Below, one piece after another: positions 35,062 to 47,713 of a stretch of 64,000 bases of DNA. How positions within the stretch are numbered: the stretch's first letter is position 1; the number at the start of each line of letters is the position of its first letter. A program made the position numbers and the translations under genes. The notes below the pieces were generated by a model, which did not search any database, was not told the origin of the DNA, and worked only from the letters and a program-made list of their open reading frames with translations. Source of the stretch: Aurifilum marmelostoma (taxonomy: Eukaryota; Ascomycota; Sordariomycetes; Diaporthales; Cryphonectriaceae). The DNA lies in assembly GCA_027559495.1 (NCBI GenBank), contig JAMXSV010000006.1:806001-870000 (forward strand). Reading direction: 5' to 3'.

Positions 35062-35489
35062 GGACTTTATTTACCTACCTGACCGACGAGGGTCTTTCCG
35101 TGTTTGTAGGATTGGGGGGTCTGTCCTGGAGGGTCTGTCATGTTGTCACTGGTTCAAAGGATGAATGTGCAGATGTATGCAGATACACACACATAGGAGT
35201 AGTATGTCGTTGCCTAGCAACCAGGCTCGAGACTTGGCTAAACCTTTGAGTAGCTAGATCCTCGAAATCAAGCAAAATGTAAGATTTTCGATTAATTACC
35301 CTGCAAGGCTGTTCGGATAATGTAATTAGTAGGCTGTGGTGCCTCTCTAGGTGTGTCGATTGATAGATGATCCCTGGCACAGTAGTGCTTCATACTAGGT
35401 GCAATAGTAAGCAGTGAATTGTATTCTGTGTGCCCAACTCCCAGTTTTGATGTCCTCCTTAGGAATATCTGTACACTTAGAAAACTAAC
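35062..35489. other. 3' flank of PQ-loop gene, no gene seen
   Basis: Moderately AT-rich noncoding sequence with no recognisable features. Confidence 0.5.
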
Positions 35490-36534
35490 TATGTTGTCTG
35501 CTGTTGGTTAATTGAAAAGGGAAAGACCTTGTCAAGACTGTTGACCATAGAAGCCTATATATATACATCAGCAGCTGCAACTGAGCTTTCGTAGGCGAGA
35601 AAGCTTACTGTGTGTCCCTTGGCGGATGCACGCCGGCCGGAGTCTCCCCAAGCGAGAGATCCATCCCCGTTGATAACAATATAAATCAGCCCTACGAGGC
35701 GCACCAGGGTCCCAGCAACCTTGCCAGGCACACGCAGCTCCTGCAGCCCCGGCTCGTGAAGAGACAGTTTCGGCACGGCGAGGAGCATAGCGTCCACCTG
35801 GGAGGAAGAGCTGGACTAGTTAGTAGCTAGGACGGCCTGGCTTTCGAAACAGCTGCTGGCGATATAGTCTTGCGCGTCCTTCCCGTGCTGGGTGATGAAT
35901 GTGAGATTGGAGTCTGGGCTGCTAGCCTGTGGTGAAGTTATGTATGGCTGGCTGGATAGGGTATGATGGGCTTTCGGGTGCAGAATGGCTCGGAAGAAAG
36001 CTGCCCCTTTGTCAATGGCAGACGCGTTGTCGTTCATCTATTCTTCTCGCAAAGGGGAACGAGGAGGGAAACTCGACAAGCCTGCACACGATAGCGGTAG
36101 TATCCTTCCCTAGCTCATTTGGAGAGGGATGGCTCTGCAATGAGATACTGAAGGCTGCTGCGTGGGTGCTGATAATGGCGGCCGAGATTGTTAGTGTTGG
36201 AGCCTTTCGCAGGGTGACCAAGCCAAATTTATTCTTAAGAAAAAAGAAAGACTTGCCACTTACTGGCTGTTGTGGTAGAGACCTCAACGAAGCATTACTC
36301 TATACCTTGGAGCTGCTCTCGGAGGCTAAGCCTCACTTGCTCAGTGTACATGTCGAGAATCTTTCCAACACACCCAATAATTAGACCCTTGACGATGTTT
36401 TCCCAAAATCGTAGTTGGGTCATTTGTACAGGACCTGCATCGAGGCTGTTCTTGGCTTCATATTCCTCGATGTTCTCGATGCGTGCGCTGGGCGGGATTT
36501 CTATGAGGTTGATGGATTGAATGATAGGGAACAT
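35490..36534 (-). CDS. Possible fragmentary multi-exon gene, unrecognised
   Basis: The model is weak. Reading the minus strand from an ATG at 36534, the segment MFPIIQSINLIEIPPSARIE... is open for 66 codons and ends at a GTGAGG donor-like site after DMYTEQ. Further down, an open stretch near 36035-35830 is followed by a textbook intron end (CTACTAAC branch, then tcctcccag near 35798). That leads into VDAMLLAVPKLSLHEPGLQELR, with GTGCGC and GTAAGC donor-like sites after it. The segments look coding (hydrophobic/charged alternation), but I cannot join them in one frame with confidence and recognise no family. It may be a real small gene, a decayed gene or chance. Confidence 0.25.
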
Positions 36535-39500
36535 TCAATCTGAAAGGAAAGCCAAAAGTATATGATTGAAGAAGAAATTGACTAAATGGTCTAGCCCAGG
36601 ATTGCAGACAATCAGAAAACAAGGCGGTAATCGTTTAGCAAAGCTGATTTAGACAGGATCATATACTTACTTCTGTCTCTCACTGATTCATGGGGTCTGC
36701 TGGGATCTGCGGAGGCCTATATTTTAATATGCAAAGACCATATATGAACATGCTTAGACTAAGCCTCCAGCCCGTCTCGCTAGCATGGTCGAGCCATACG
36801 TATAAATATCAGTTCATACAAATATCTCACATCCCAGGCGTCTGGGTTCCCACTTTAGCATTTAGAACCATGTGCCCGCCACGTGTGTGCCATAGTTCGT
36901 GCTGACATAAATGAACATTGGAATACATCGCCCAAATTGCAATTGAGGACCAAATGTTCCCCGAGAACGAGGCCGAGAGAACATGAATCGGTGAGGAGAC
37001 CGCCCATCTGGCTACCTACCCGGCCCCAGGAAATAGGAAAACTGGCGGACAAAAGTTCAAGGGATTTGCAAGTACGGCGGCCATGCAAGCCCTGGATCTC
37101 CTGGTGCAGGGCCTATGTTAACATACCATCTATGGGGATTACTTAAAGATTAAAAATGAGCTAAGTAGGCTTGCGAAAGCTGTGGATTTCTAGTAAGGGT
37201 GGGTCAGGGTGAGTAGATTGGGCTAGAGGTTGCTGGGATAAAGCCACCTGCTACGTCGTGATGAAATCTAGTTCTGTCCGGAAAATTTGGACCTGGAATA
37301 GCTACAGCTTTCGGAGAGATTGGGCTCATGCAAGCTATATGGATATTGTGCGTGGGCGTGGACAAAATAGAGAGGAGAAGGGCCGCGGTCGAACTGATGG
37401 AAGAGTGATGATCATTTTTTATTTACTCAATATATGTAACAAGAATCATGACCACTACGATCATCGGCGCGAACGAGATTGGTCTCCAGTGGAAAGACAC
37501 CAGCTGGAAGCAGAAGAAGCATGCCGATGGAATCCCATGCCCATCTCGACGTACTCTGAGGACCATGCCAGTATTCTGGACAGTCGCTCCAGCACATTGG
37601 TCAAGTTACCAGGTCCAGGATCACGATCTTTGAAAATTGAGGCGTAGAATAAGTTTCCCACCATCCCGGATACACACCAAGGATAGAGTGATTGAGGCGC
37701 AGACTTGACTTCGAATGCGCATCGAATTGATAGTGAGTGGATTCTCTCATGAGCGTCAGCCCTATGACCACGCAACCTTCAATTGACACACTATTGCCCA
37801 ATGGCTGATTGCTTGCCTGCAGGGCTCCAGCGAGGCAAATTATGGAGACTTTCGTATGCAAGCGTGTGGGATCACAAGGCGAAAATTCGTGAACAGCACT
37901 GCAACATAAGTCTAGAATTTTGACATTTTTCTTTGGTTGGACTGCGCACTCTGGGTCTGAGTATGGCAAGACCTGGGGTGTGGGTGAGGTGTGAGATCTA
38001 CGAAGGCGCTGAGGGGCTCGGATAGCTTGATATTTTCATTAAACAGGTAACTTACATGATGCAGTTGCTTTGCATCTGAGAAACCAAGTACGGCATGGTA
38101 AGTGCAAGCCTTTGTGACGTATACGCATAGTCTTGATGTCTACCAGGTGTCGTCTGACTCGCTTGGCTTTGGGGTTGTGGCCAAGCCCAATCAATATACG
38201 ACCACGGGAGACGCTGCTTGTCACAGCTGGGCCAGCCAGTGAGCGTCGTACGCAGGCGCTAATGTACTTAAGCCAACAAGGTGTGGAGTCACTCTTGGCA
38301 AGTTCTAAGTGCCGAGTGCTCACGTTTGGGAGCTGCCCTCTAAAGGCTTCAATGGCTCCTACCAAGACTTTGTAAACGCAAAACCTGAAGGAGCAGCCCT
38401 CGCCACGGTAGGCAGGCGGTGGTGGCCCCTAGTGCACGGATCACTAGGAGACCCGTGCAGCGCGATGCACCAGCCAAATCAGGAGACGGCACCCTGGACC
38501 GCAGGACAAAGAAGTCACTTATCACTACTACAACCACAGCTGCAGTCCACATTGCCCGATCAGATCTCAGATTGCCAGTGAGAGAAAAAAATTCGGTGGC
38601 TGGCTGGGCACGCCGCCTAGCTTGCCTAAAGCAAGGAGGCGAGTGGTCTGGGCTCCTATCTCGCTCACACCTGCCCGAGCTGCCCAACCTGATCCAGAAC
38701 GCCAACAGGAGCGAGACCGGGCCAGGTTTGCATGCAATGCCCGCTCTGCACGCTGGATTCGTGCAGACTGTGTTCACACTTGTCTGTGCCGTTCCCCGCA
38801 GTCCGTCCAGTCGAGAAGTCTCGTCGCTTATCAGATTTGACTTGGTCGTCGCTGCAGGTGGCCAGGTCTGACAATGGCGTCCCTCCAGCGGAGAGCAAAG
38901 CAGCCAGCCAGCGCGCGACGGAAGGAGGCCTGCTTACGGCTCTCGGGCGGCATACCGAGCCAGGACTTGCCCGATATAGAGACACGAGCTGTCGAGGGCG
39001 TCATCACACGACCGTTTGGAGCCACGTTGCTCGTGTGGGAGCTTGGGGCTGCGGGAAGATTTGGAGGGAGGGCAGAGGGGAGAGGGAAGCGCGGGTGTGC
39101 TGATGATCTGGGTTGAAAATGAGGGCCTAGACCGGGCGTGATGACTTGTTTCGTCCGCCAGTGGTCACTTCTATTCTCCCAAAGGACCTTGCAAGCCTTA
39201 TCCCGTCTTGGGGTGCTCCTGCATGCACTCTCCCGTACGAATTTCCGGGCGTGCTTGGATCCCCGGCGGGCATAAGGACTTCTAGTCTTGCCGATGTGGT
39301 GAGTGGCACAGCAGACGGTCCAGAGTCGACCTCAGAATGTGTTTTCTCGCCGGCCACCCCCTATCTTCTCTCTTGACCAACCTTCTTCTCTGGTTGGCAG
39401 ACGTTGCATTTCCGGTCGCGTGCCTCCTAGATGTCCTGTTCAGGGCCAAGATCGTCACCAACACGGCACAACGGTCTCGTGGCCAGATCTCGAATGTGCG

Positions 39501-40573
39501 TGGTCCGGTGAGACCAGTGCATGCGTAGGCCTTGAACTCGCTTCTGGCCAATTCCCACCAATTGACCAGATAAATCAGTGAATGACCCGGAGACGAATGC
39601 CGGTCATTGAAAGGCCAGGGGTGAAGGGTTGGGTTGAGCCCAAGGGGGTGGGCATCTGCGTATCAGGCAAGAAAGGGGACGGGGGCAGATCTTCTGTCTG
39701 TCTATCTATCTGCTGGGTCTTTGGGGCCGTACAGCCAAGGCTCTGAGTGGTGCAGCCGTGTCCAAGAGGTGCGGTCAGGAGAAGCGCCCTCATTTGTTCT
39801 GGCCAGTCACCATGCGGATGGCGGCTCATGTCACCCTAGGTATCGGTGTGGACGGTGCGATGTAGTCATGCAGATCTCTCTTCCCTCTCCTCAGTCCGCC
39901 CCTCCCTTCTCTCACCCTCCTGCCCCCGCCCTTCTCCACTCCCACATGTACTACAGTTGTGGTATGACTATAGCATGTAGTTGATACGGGTGATATATCT
40001 CTTGACTCCACAACTTTCCCCGATCAGAGAGTGGAATCATCGGGGCCGACGACGGCTCCACTGCTTCCATTGCAGGAGAAGGAATAGGATGGACGGAGAA
40101 GCGAGAAGAACCTGGAAGCGAGAGCGACTGGGGGAAAGAAGGGGGGGGATATGAGGGGTGACGACGCTCAGCAAAGAGAGTCTAGAGCGTGGTGTGAGCG
40201 ACAGCACTATAGTAGGATGCGTAGTAGTATTAGTGAGTGGCACGGTAGTACTGCGTACGCAGCAGTCTGTGTAATCCGTCGAGGGATTGTCTCACCGCAG
40301 GACTGGACAGCACGACGAGTGTGACCCCAGAAGCAATCATCCACATCATCCACAGATACGGCTTTTGCTGATTCTCATCTCTTGGAATTCTGCTACCCTC
40401 TTCTCCAAGTAGAGAATGACTAGTAGTAATCTCACGTTTTGGTCCTTCTGGCGAGTCATTGGTGTGATAGCAGCAGGTCACCTGCGCAGATCCGATCTAG
40501 GAGGGACAATAGAAGATGGTCTTCTTCTGATTGCCTCAGCCTGCCCGTGACGCTACTCCGTCTCGCCCTCCAG

Positions 40574-40587
40574 CCCCCCCCCCCCCC
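40574..40587 (+). repeat. Poly-C homopolymer (14 nt)
   Basis: Uninterrupted run of C in the gene-poor region. Confidence 0.8.
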
Positions 40588-42181
40588 TCCCTTGGCAGTC
40601 TTCACCGCCACACTACTTCGTAGGACTACTGCAGAAAACTATGGTACATGCTCCATGGTCATGGCAGTTTTAAGTATAGTAATGCATTTTTGTTTCTACC
40701 AATGGCGACATTTCCAGTCTCACTGGCGTGAAATGTGCGCTGCAGGTCCAAAAGTAGGTGGGAGTGGAACCAGTCGCCACTACTACGCTACGGATCCGTG
40801 GAATGGAAGAAGAAGAAGAAGGAACCAGCCGGGTGGTTGAGCGAAGACCCGCTGCGCCTGCTACAGCCTTAGTACGACAGGCAGGGATTCAATCAATCCG
40901 GGGCTGCCGGGGTCTCTGGACAAAGAGCCCCAAAATTAAAAAGGCACTTCCCAACTTCAGGTACTAAGTACTATGGGAGAACGTCCCGCGAGTGGGGTCC
41001 TACCCTCTAGTTCAACCTATCGTGTCTTGAAATTTCTCCCCTTTTTCGAACTGTGGGTTTAGGTTCACAAGGAGAAGACTTGTCCAGCTTCTTGCTTCTC
41101 CAGTGTTTCTGCACTGTCCTGTGCGACTCTTCTATCTCTGACCTTGGCCAACCCCGTTACGGAAGGGCGCACTGCATCAAGTCCCTTCTTCCCGGCACGC
41201 GACCAAGCCTGGGGTTCTGCATACTGTGTGTAGGGTAAACGTGTGTGTGCGTGCTCTCTTCATGATAACTGACAGCGGGTTTCCCTGCAGACCACAACAG
41301 GCCGTGGAGCTGCTTGTAACTTGCTGCTGTCACATGTATCTTGCCCTTGCCACCTTGGTCTTCTTCGTCCTCAGCTTTTTCTTCAGCTTCTCCTATCCCA
41401 TGTCCACTGGATCATGTTTCACCGCAGACTACCAACTACTATGTACTCTGACTACTGTCTTGATACTGAGTAATCATACTGTGGTTGAGCATAAATAAGA
41501 TCGAGTCATCCACTTTCTTTCTCCATGGTACCACTGCCCCCCGATTGCGCCATCGTCACCGCTCGGGAACTAATACACACGCGTCGGCCTACTTTCCACG
41601 CTGATTGCATTCAGGACCTGAATTGCGTGCTTGCTGCTGAGGCGTTGATCAGCCATCCCCAGCTCACTGTGCTTCTTGTTTGAGTAGGTCAGGTTCAGGG
41701 AGACAGGACTCACCGGGAAGGAAAGGGGGGGAAAATAGAGGGCTGATCCCCCTTGTTCATCATCGTTTCTGACGTTGCGTCTTGCGTCTTGCACTTCCTT
41801 CTCCTACTACTGTTTCTGGGCCTGTGCATAAGTTTCTTGTTCTCTGTACCGATCTGGCAGGAAGACGTGACTATCAGACACACATAGCGTCAACGACCAG
41901 ACAGTGGACGACTGTGCGTGGCGGCGTTTATCTGAGGCGGATACGCGGGCTCATTTCTCATCCGGTTCCATCCAACCAACCCAACCTTCTCTGATCTGTA
42001 CCGGCATATCTGTCTCCTCTCAGGGGCTGGGGTGCAACACACATCATCTGGGGAGAGAAAATCTATTCATATATATCTAGACGGGACGGACCCTTCTACC
42101 TCATTACCCAACTACTCTGGTCTCATCCTCATCAGCAACCTCTTCCTTCATACCTTCACCCATCTCCCTCCATCTCTCCAT

Positions 42182-42213
<32 letters not shown>

Positions 42214-42216
42214 CAC
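42182..42216 (+). repeat. (CA)n microsatellite in the choline sulfatase leader
   Basis: CA repeat with one G interruption, about 190-220 bp before the choline sulfatase ATG. Confidence 0.88.
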
Positions 42217-42399
42217 CACACTATACCATCTACGTCGTGGACAGCTTTACATCACTACTTCCACCACACAACACCACTTTCTCTTTGACCAGAGTCTTTT
42301 CTTGTGCTTCTCTGCTATTGTTCCATCTGATTTTTGGGCTTGGGACCACATCCACTGTCTTTACGTACACACCCACTCAGAGACTCAGACTCAGATACA

Positions 42400-44343
42400 A
42401 TGGCACCCGACTTGAACTCTATGCCCTCCTCACCTAACATGTCGAAGCCGGAGTTCCCATCTAATGGGACTGGCTCCAGCGACAGCAATGGTATCGCTAA
42501 TGCCCTCTACGACGGCCCCGCGCCAGGCCTCAGCTCTGGACGCAAGCAGCCCAACATCCTCTACATCATGGCCGATCAGATGTCCGCACCACAGCTGAAG
42601 ATGTACAATCCGGACTCCCAGATCAAGACGCCTCACCTCGACGCGCTGGCCGCGAGGTCCGTCCAGTTCGACTCGGCCTACTGCCCGTCGCCGCTCTGCG
42701 CACCATCGCGTATGAGCATGATCTCGGGTCAGCTGCCCATGAGGATCGGCGCCTACGACAACGCCTCTCAAATCCCTAGCGACACCCTGACGTACGCCCA
42801 CTACCTGCGACTTCAGGGCTACATCACTGCCCTGGCTGGCAAGATGCACTTCGTTGGCGACCAGCTGCACGGCTACGAGAAGCGCCTCACCTCCGACATC
42901 TACCCTGGCGACTTTGGCTGGTGCGTCGACTGGGACAAGCCCGACACCCGCCTCGAGTGGTACCACAACGCCAGCTCTATCCTCCAGGCTGGCGTCTGCG
43001 CTGCCAGCAACCAGATGGACTACGACGAGGACGTCATGTTCCAGTCCCAGAGATTCCTGAAGGACCACGTCCGGAGCTCGGACGACCGCCCATTCTGCCT
43101 CACCGTAAGTTATGAAAGCACAAAACCAAAGTTGTAGACGAAAGTACTCCTTCGTCATGCAGACCAAGTGAGAAATGCTCTCTGTCACAGGCAATATATG
43201 CTAACAGTGTCATCACCTTCATGGCAGGTCTCACTGACTCACCCTCATGACCCGTACACCATCTCCAAGAAGTACTGGGAGCGCTATGAGGGCGTGGATA
43301 TTGATCTTCCCAAGGTTAATATTCCCAAGGAGGAGCAGGACCCTCACAGCAAGCGCCTGCTGAAGGTCTGCGACCTGTGGGACGAGAACTTCACCCCTGA
43401 GCAGATCAAGAAGGCAAAGCGGGCGTACTACGGCTCGTGCAGCTTTGTCGATGACAACATCGGCAAGCTTATCGAGACCCTGGAGGATCTGAACCTGTCT
43501 GACGACACCATCATCGTCTTCAGCGGTGATCATGGCGACATGCTGGGCGAGCGTGGCCTCTGGTACAAGATGAGCTACTTCGAGGGCTCGGTGCGCGTGC
43601 CCATGCTCATCTCCTACCCCAAGTGGTTCACTCCCCACCGTGTGACAGAGAACGTCTCCACCCTCGACATCCTGCCCACCATGTGCGACCTGGTCGGCAC
43701 CAAGCCAGACCCTACCTTCCCCATGGACGGTCTCTCGATGATGCCCCACCTCCTGGGCCAGGGCGGCCACGACACTGTTATCGCCGAGTACACGGGCGAG
43801 GGCACCATTGCCCCGCTGATGATGATCCGCCGCGGCGCTTGGAAGTACATCACCTGCCCCACGGACGGCAGCCAGCTCTTCAACCTGGAGAACGACCCGT
43901 ACGAGCTCAACGACCTTGCCAAGAGCCTTGGCAAGAAGCGTGCCGGCTCCCTGTCGGCTGAGGACCAGAAGGTCAAGGAGGTGTTTGACGCCTTTGAGGC
44001 CGAGGCCAGGGAGAGGTGGGACTTTGACGCCATCACCAAGGCGGTTCTCTTGTCTCAGAGGCAGCGCAAGCTGGTGTGGAAGGCGCTGAAGATCGGTCAA
44101 TTCACGAGCTGGGACTTCCAGCCTGAGAAGGATGGCCGCAACGAGTAAGTTCCTGACTCAAGACTACCGACAGAAGTATATAGGACGAAGGGGCTGACCA
44201 TGTTTCTTTCTCCAACTAGATACATCCGCTCTCACATGGAACTTGACAACCTGGAGAGGATGGCCCGCTACCCTCCCGTCGACAAGTACGGCAATGCCAC
44301 CAAGACTATCCTGGTGGACCAGGCCGGCGCTCACGGAGAGTAA
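42400..44343 (+). CDS. Choline sulfatase
   Basis: Three exons, 42400-43104, 43228-44144 and 44220-44343, join in phase to give 581 residues. This is a type I sulfatase of the alkaline phosphatase fold. The formylglycine-type signature CAPSR has its catalytic Cys at residue 100, preceded by the metal-binding ADQM (59-62) and followed by VFSGDHGDMLGERGLWYK with Asp336/His337. The SLTHPHDPY segment and the C-terminal WKALKIGQFTSWDFQP with conserved aromatic residues are typical of choline sulfatases, which hydrolyse choline-O-sulfate to choline and sulfate. The enzyme is expected to be cytosolic because no signal peptide is present. In fungi choline sulfate is a sulfur store and osmolyte, and the gene is commonly induced by sulfur limitation through the Cys3/MetR factor; I did not identify a specific binding site here. 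The ATG at 42400 follows a CA-rich leader; an in-frame ATG at 42334 would only add 22 low-complexity residues. Confidence 0.95.
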
Positions 44344-45811
44344 AGGAAGACCACAGCATTACCGCTACCGCCTGCGACTGTTTCAAAAGCGTGCGATGCT
44401 ATTTTTTCTTCTCTAACCCTTCTGCGACAATGATATCCCGGGTGTCTCAATGGCCCGACCTTTGGACTTTCTTTTTCACATTTCCATGACTTTTGCTTTA
44501 ACGACGAGAACAACACTTTTGATTTGACGGATGCTTTTGGGACTTTTCTTGAGTCTATCTCATTGTACCTCCAGCGGATGCACAATGTCTGTGGATGTTT
44601 CTTTTTCTTCGTTGAACGTGTCTTCATCTGAGTTATCTTGGTACTCTTTGGTTCTTCATTTTTCCTATCTCCCTTGGGCGTCGTACCGGCCGAGGATCTT
44701 TTTGCAACGGGTAAGAAGAAAAAAATGGATTTGGTCAGTCTGGTCATGGTGTGTTTCAAAAAGCACTGCTTGGTTGCTTGGTCTTGGCTGCTCAGACAGG
44801 ATTAGATCTTAGAGAGAGAATGAGCACTTGGAATTTGCTGCTATGACTGCTACATCTCGATCTCACCAACCAAGTGACTGCCTTGGCGATTTGTAAACCT
44901 GTCCTAAGATGTCGAGATCATCTAAGGTGTAGTCAATGTGAGACAGACCAAGCGTTTTGACCGGCTCACTCGGGCCCCATTCCTCAGACCCTGGGCAAAG
45001 CCCACAGGCGATCTGGAACTTCCAGAAGAGGTCGGACAAATTTTGTTTTGTCACCTGCATTCGTCCGTCCCATCTGTCTATTCCTGACAAATGGGGCCAT
45101 TGAGTGTGTCTCGTCACTTCTCCGGATTCTGACGTGCTTCGGTTCCTGCGGCAAAGACTGCGTAGGGCTGGGGATGGGCTGCAAGGGACACCCGCGGAAT
45201 GGAAGGGGGAAGGGGGGGGTCTACAGGAAACGAGAATGGGATGGACGGATCAAACCACGAACCCTCTTTCTCCCTTTCGTCTTCCGAAACTGAAACCTCG
45301 TTTGAAAATCGTGGTGCGGACGCGCTGTGGTGCGTGCGGGAAGAAGGGGAGATGGTGCAAGTGGGAGGCGGGATGTCGTGATTGGAAAGGCTGACGAGGC
45401 TTCCAAGGAGGTGAAGGGAACCCCTGCTGGATGACATACTGCGTAGAACGTGCTCAGTAAAAATAAGGAAGGGACAAAGGGGAACAAAGCAGGGTCGGCT
45501 CAAGGGTTAGGGTAGGCGGATTCTTCGCGTTCTTCCACGACAGGGGCATGGTAGTCGAAGGGTGGAGCTGTTGTTCCACCCGCCCCTCCAACCCCGGCTT
45601 TTTCTGGCCGAAAGCTTGACGCTTTCTGGTGGGGTGTGGGTGGGCAGCTTCGACCTCAACCCATCGAAACGACTTGTGAATAGCATCAGCCTGACAGGCC
45701 AAGATCGCGCCTTCCTCCCCCCCCCAAGCCTAGTTCTCCCCACCTGCCAGACTGCTAGCAAACGGACCCACGTGCAGCACTGGCATTTCACACCATCGGC
45801 AGCTGGCCATC
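44344..45811. other. Intergenic between choline sulfatase and MED8
   Basis: This holds T-rich 3' flank sequence (44400-44720) and the promoter of MED8. Short ORFs on both strands show no family features. Confidence 0.5.
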
Positions 45812-46940
45812 ATGGCGAGCAGCGCGTTCCCAGCACATAACCTACAACAGCCACCAGCCGGCGGGCTTGGCCTGAGCCCTGCCGAGCTGCGCGCCCTCGA
45901 GGGGACGCGTTTCCGCCTGCAGAACCTCACAAACAGTCTCGCGAGCTTCCAACACGACCTCTACACGTCCCAGGGCAACCTGCCTAACCCGTAAGCTCGT
46001 CCCTCGCTCCTCCCCTTCTCCTGGACCATATCGTTCACCTAGCTCTAACTAAGTCGAACGCCTCCCCTTCACCCACCATAGACAATCGCTCCAGACCTCG
46101 GCCGGTATCCTCAAGCACCACACAACCTACCTCCTCGAGATCCTCTCCAAGCATTCGGCCCTCTTCCAGCGCCTCGCCGTACACCCGTCCCCCAACTACC
46201 CAGGCCGCACCCAGGAGGACGTGCTCGGTGTCTTCCTCCGCAAGAAGCTCGAGCCCCAGATTGAGACGCTCGTCGAGGCGGCGCGCGACGAGGCCCTCGC
46301 CGCGGGCATATCCCCGGACCGCTCTTTCGTCTCACAGGAAGGCCTCCTCGCCCAGCGCGAGCGTGAGAGGGCCGAGCGGCGGCAGGCAAAGTTCGGCTTC
46401 TCCATGGGCGGCGTCGACGCGGGCGGGGAGTCCTCGTCCGAGGAGGAGGATGGAGACGAGGGCGAGGGCACCAGTGGGTCGGACGACGAGGGCGGGGAGC
46501 GGATCAACGAGCCGATCCCACTGGGCGATGTGTGGGTCGACTCGATGGCGTGGTGCCGGGAGCGGCTTAAGAGGTTCGCACACGAGTTCGAGGAGAGCCT
46601 GTATACGGCGGAGGAGCGAGCGATGGGGATCGAGAATGTCCGTACGGGGCTAAAGAGGTCGCTCGAGGATGAGGAGGAGGATAGTGATGAGGACGAGGAA
46701 GACGATAGTGACGAGGAGGATGGCGAGGGAGACACGGCGATGAAGGACATGCAGCCCATTGCTCCTAGCTCGGGCCAGCCGGCTGGGCAGCCCGGCATAG
46801 GGGGTGGTGCGGCGGCCGAGGAGGACAGGAGGAGGCCGGCCATGGACGAGGTACGGATGGTGGCGCTCATGGCTAGGGGAGAGGACTTGGCCATGATTCC
46901 GGCGCCGGCCCCGTCGGCGGGCCACTTCCAGCCCCGGTGA
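45812..46940 (+). CDS. MED8: Mediator complex subunit MED8
   Basis: Two exons, 45812-45990 and 46082-46940, join in phase to give 345 residues. The N-terminal helix ELRALEGTRFRLQNLTNSLASFQHDL is the conserved start of fungal Med8. It is followed by QTSAGILKHHTTYLLEILSKHSALFQRLAVHPSPNYPGRTQE and LRKKLEP, the usual head-module region. Med8 links the Mediator head to TBP and Med18/Med20 and acts in RNA polymerase II initiation in the nucleus. The second half is lengthened by acidic low-complexity tracts (Glu/Asp/Ser runs), then a C-terminal segment with MDEVRMVALMARGEDL, which corresponds to the helix that binds Med18. Such acidic inserts are common in filamentous fungi. The intron is short, with a gtaagc donor. 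Confidence 0.88.
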
Positions 46941-47713
46941 GAGGGCGCTCGTCGGAGTATTCACTGAATGCGCTCTTCGACTCACGGACGATACGGTACC
47001 CGACACTGACTGCTTGATGCCAGAATGCCAAGGCCTCGGGAGACGAAGACGATTACTACAGTGAAATTATTATCTAAAAATGATACCCCCATATCTTGCC
47101 TTGACATCGCCAATGAACACACTGATTTTGTTGTCTGGTGAGCTTGTCGTTGATCGGTGAGGCTTCATCCCGATACAATCGACCACAAGAGGGAGGGTTG
47201 GGAAGTTAAGAGGAAGGAGTTGACAAACATTGACAATACCGTAACGGACACTTGCAAATGCAGCACTGGGAAACTTATATACTTATGTTTGATTTAACTT
47301 TTGTATTTGTCTCGAGATGTTTATATGCCGTTGTTCGACACGGAACACGGAATACACGCCATGCTTGACGCCGTTTAGCCAACCCAAATATATGCCCTAT
47401 GCAGTATGCACATCAAGCCCACACGGCTTGGGAACCTTCCTCAGCCTACGGCCCTCACCGCGCATGATCGAAAATCGAAAAAACGCTCGGGTGGGACTTG
47501 TATCCATATCAACCAGGCAGATAAACTATGAGGCCATCCCTTAGGCTAGTCCAACGATGATCATCACTTCTCCGACCACCAACTACTCGATTCTTGGCGC
47601 AGCGTTTAGTGGTGGTCTGCAGGTCTTGCCTGTGGCTTGACTCCGTCTCGGGACTTTCTGTCGGTCTCTCGAATTCCAGCTTGTAGCAAGTCTGTTCCGG
47701 AATCTGAACCGCT
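46941..47713. other. Convergent 3' region, MED8 and UTP17
   Basis: Noncoding 3' flanks; no gene is seen. Confidence 0.5.

Larger units (their letters stand above)
36535..42399. other. Gene-poor stretch (5.9 kb) upstream of choline sulfatase
   Basis: No gene is recognised. A minus-strand stretch at 37970-37460 has short open segments of coding appearance (for example NLTNVLERLSRILAWSSEYVEMG) that may belong with the fragmentary gene next to it. A C14 run lies at 40574-40587 and a (CA)n tract at 42182-42216. The last 0.5-1 kb probably holds the promoter and leader of the choline sulfatase gene. No transposase, reverse transcriptase or terminal repeats were seen. Confidence 0.45.

Noticed and set aside
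40850..40930. Sequence with a T-arm-like GGGATTCAATCAATCC
   Set aside because: No matching D-arm or A-box lies upstream, and the stem does not pair as a tRNA T-arm.
36535..42399. Possible transposable element in the gene-poor region
   Set aside because: No transposase, integrase or reverse-transcriptase motif, and no terminal repeats or target duplications, could be found by reading.
43231..44100. Open frame of 289 codons opposite choline sulfatase
   Set aside because: It is the antisense shadow of strongly biased codons in a certain gene.
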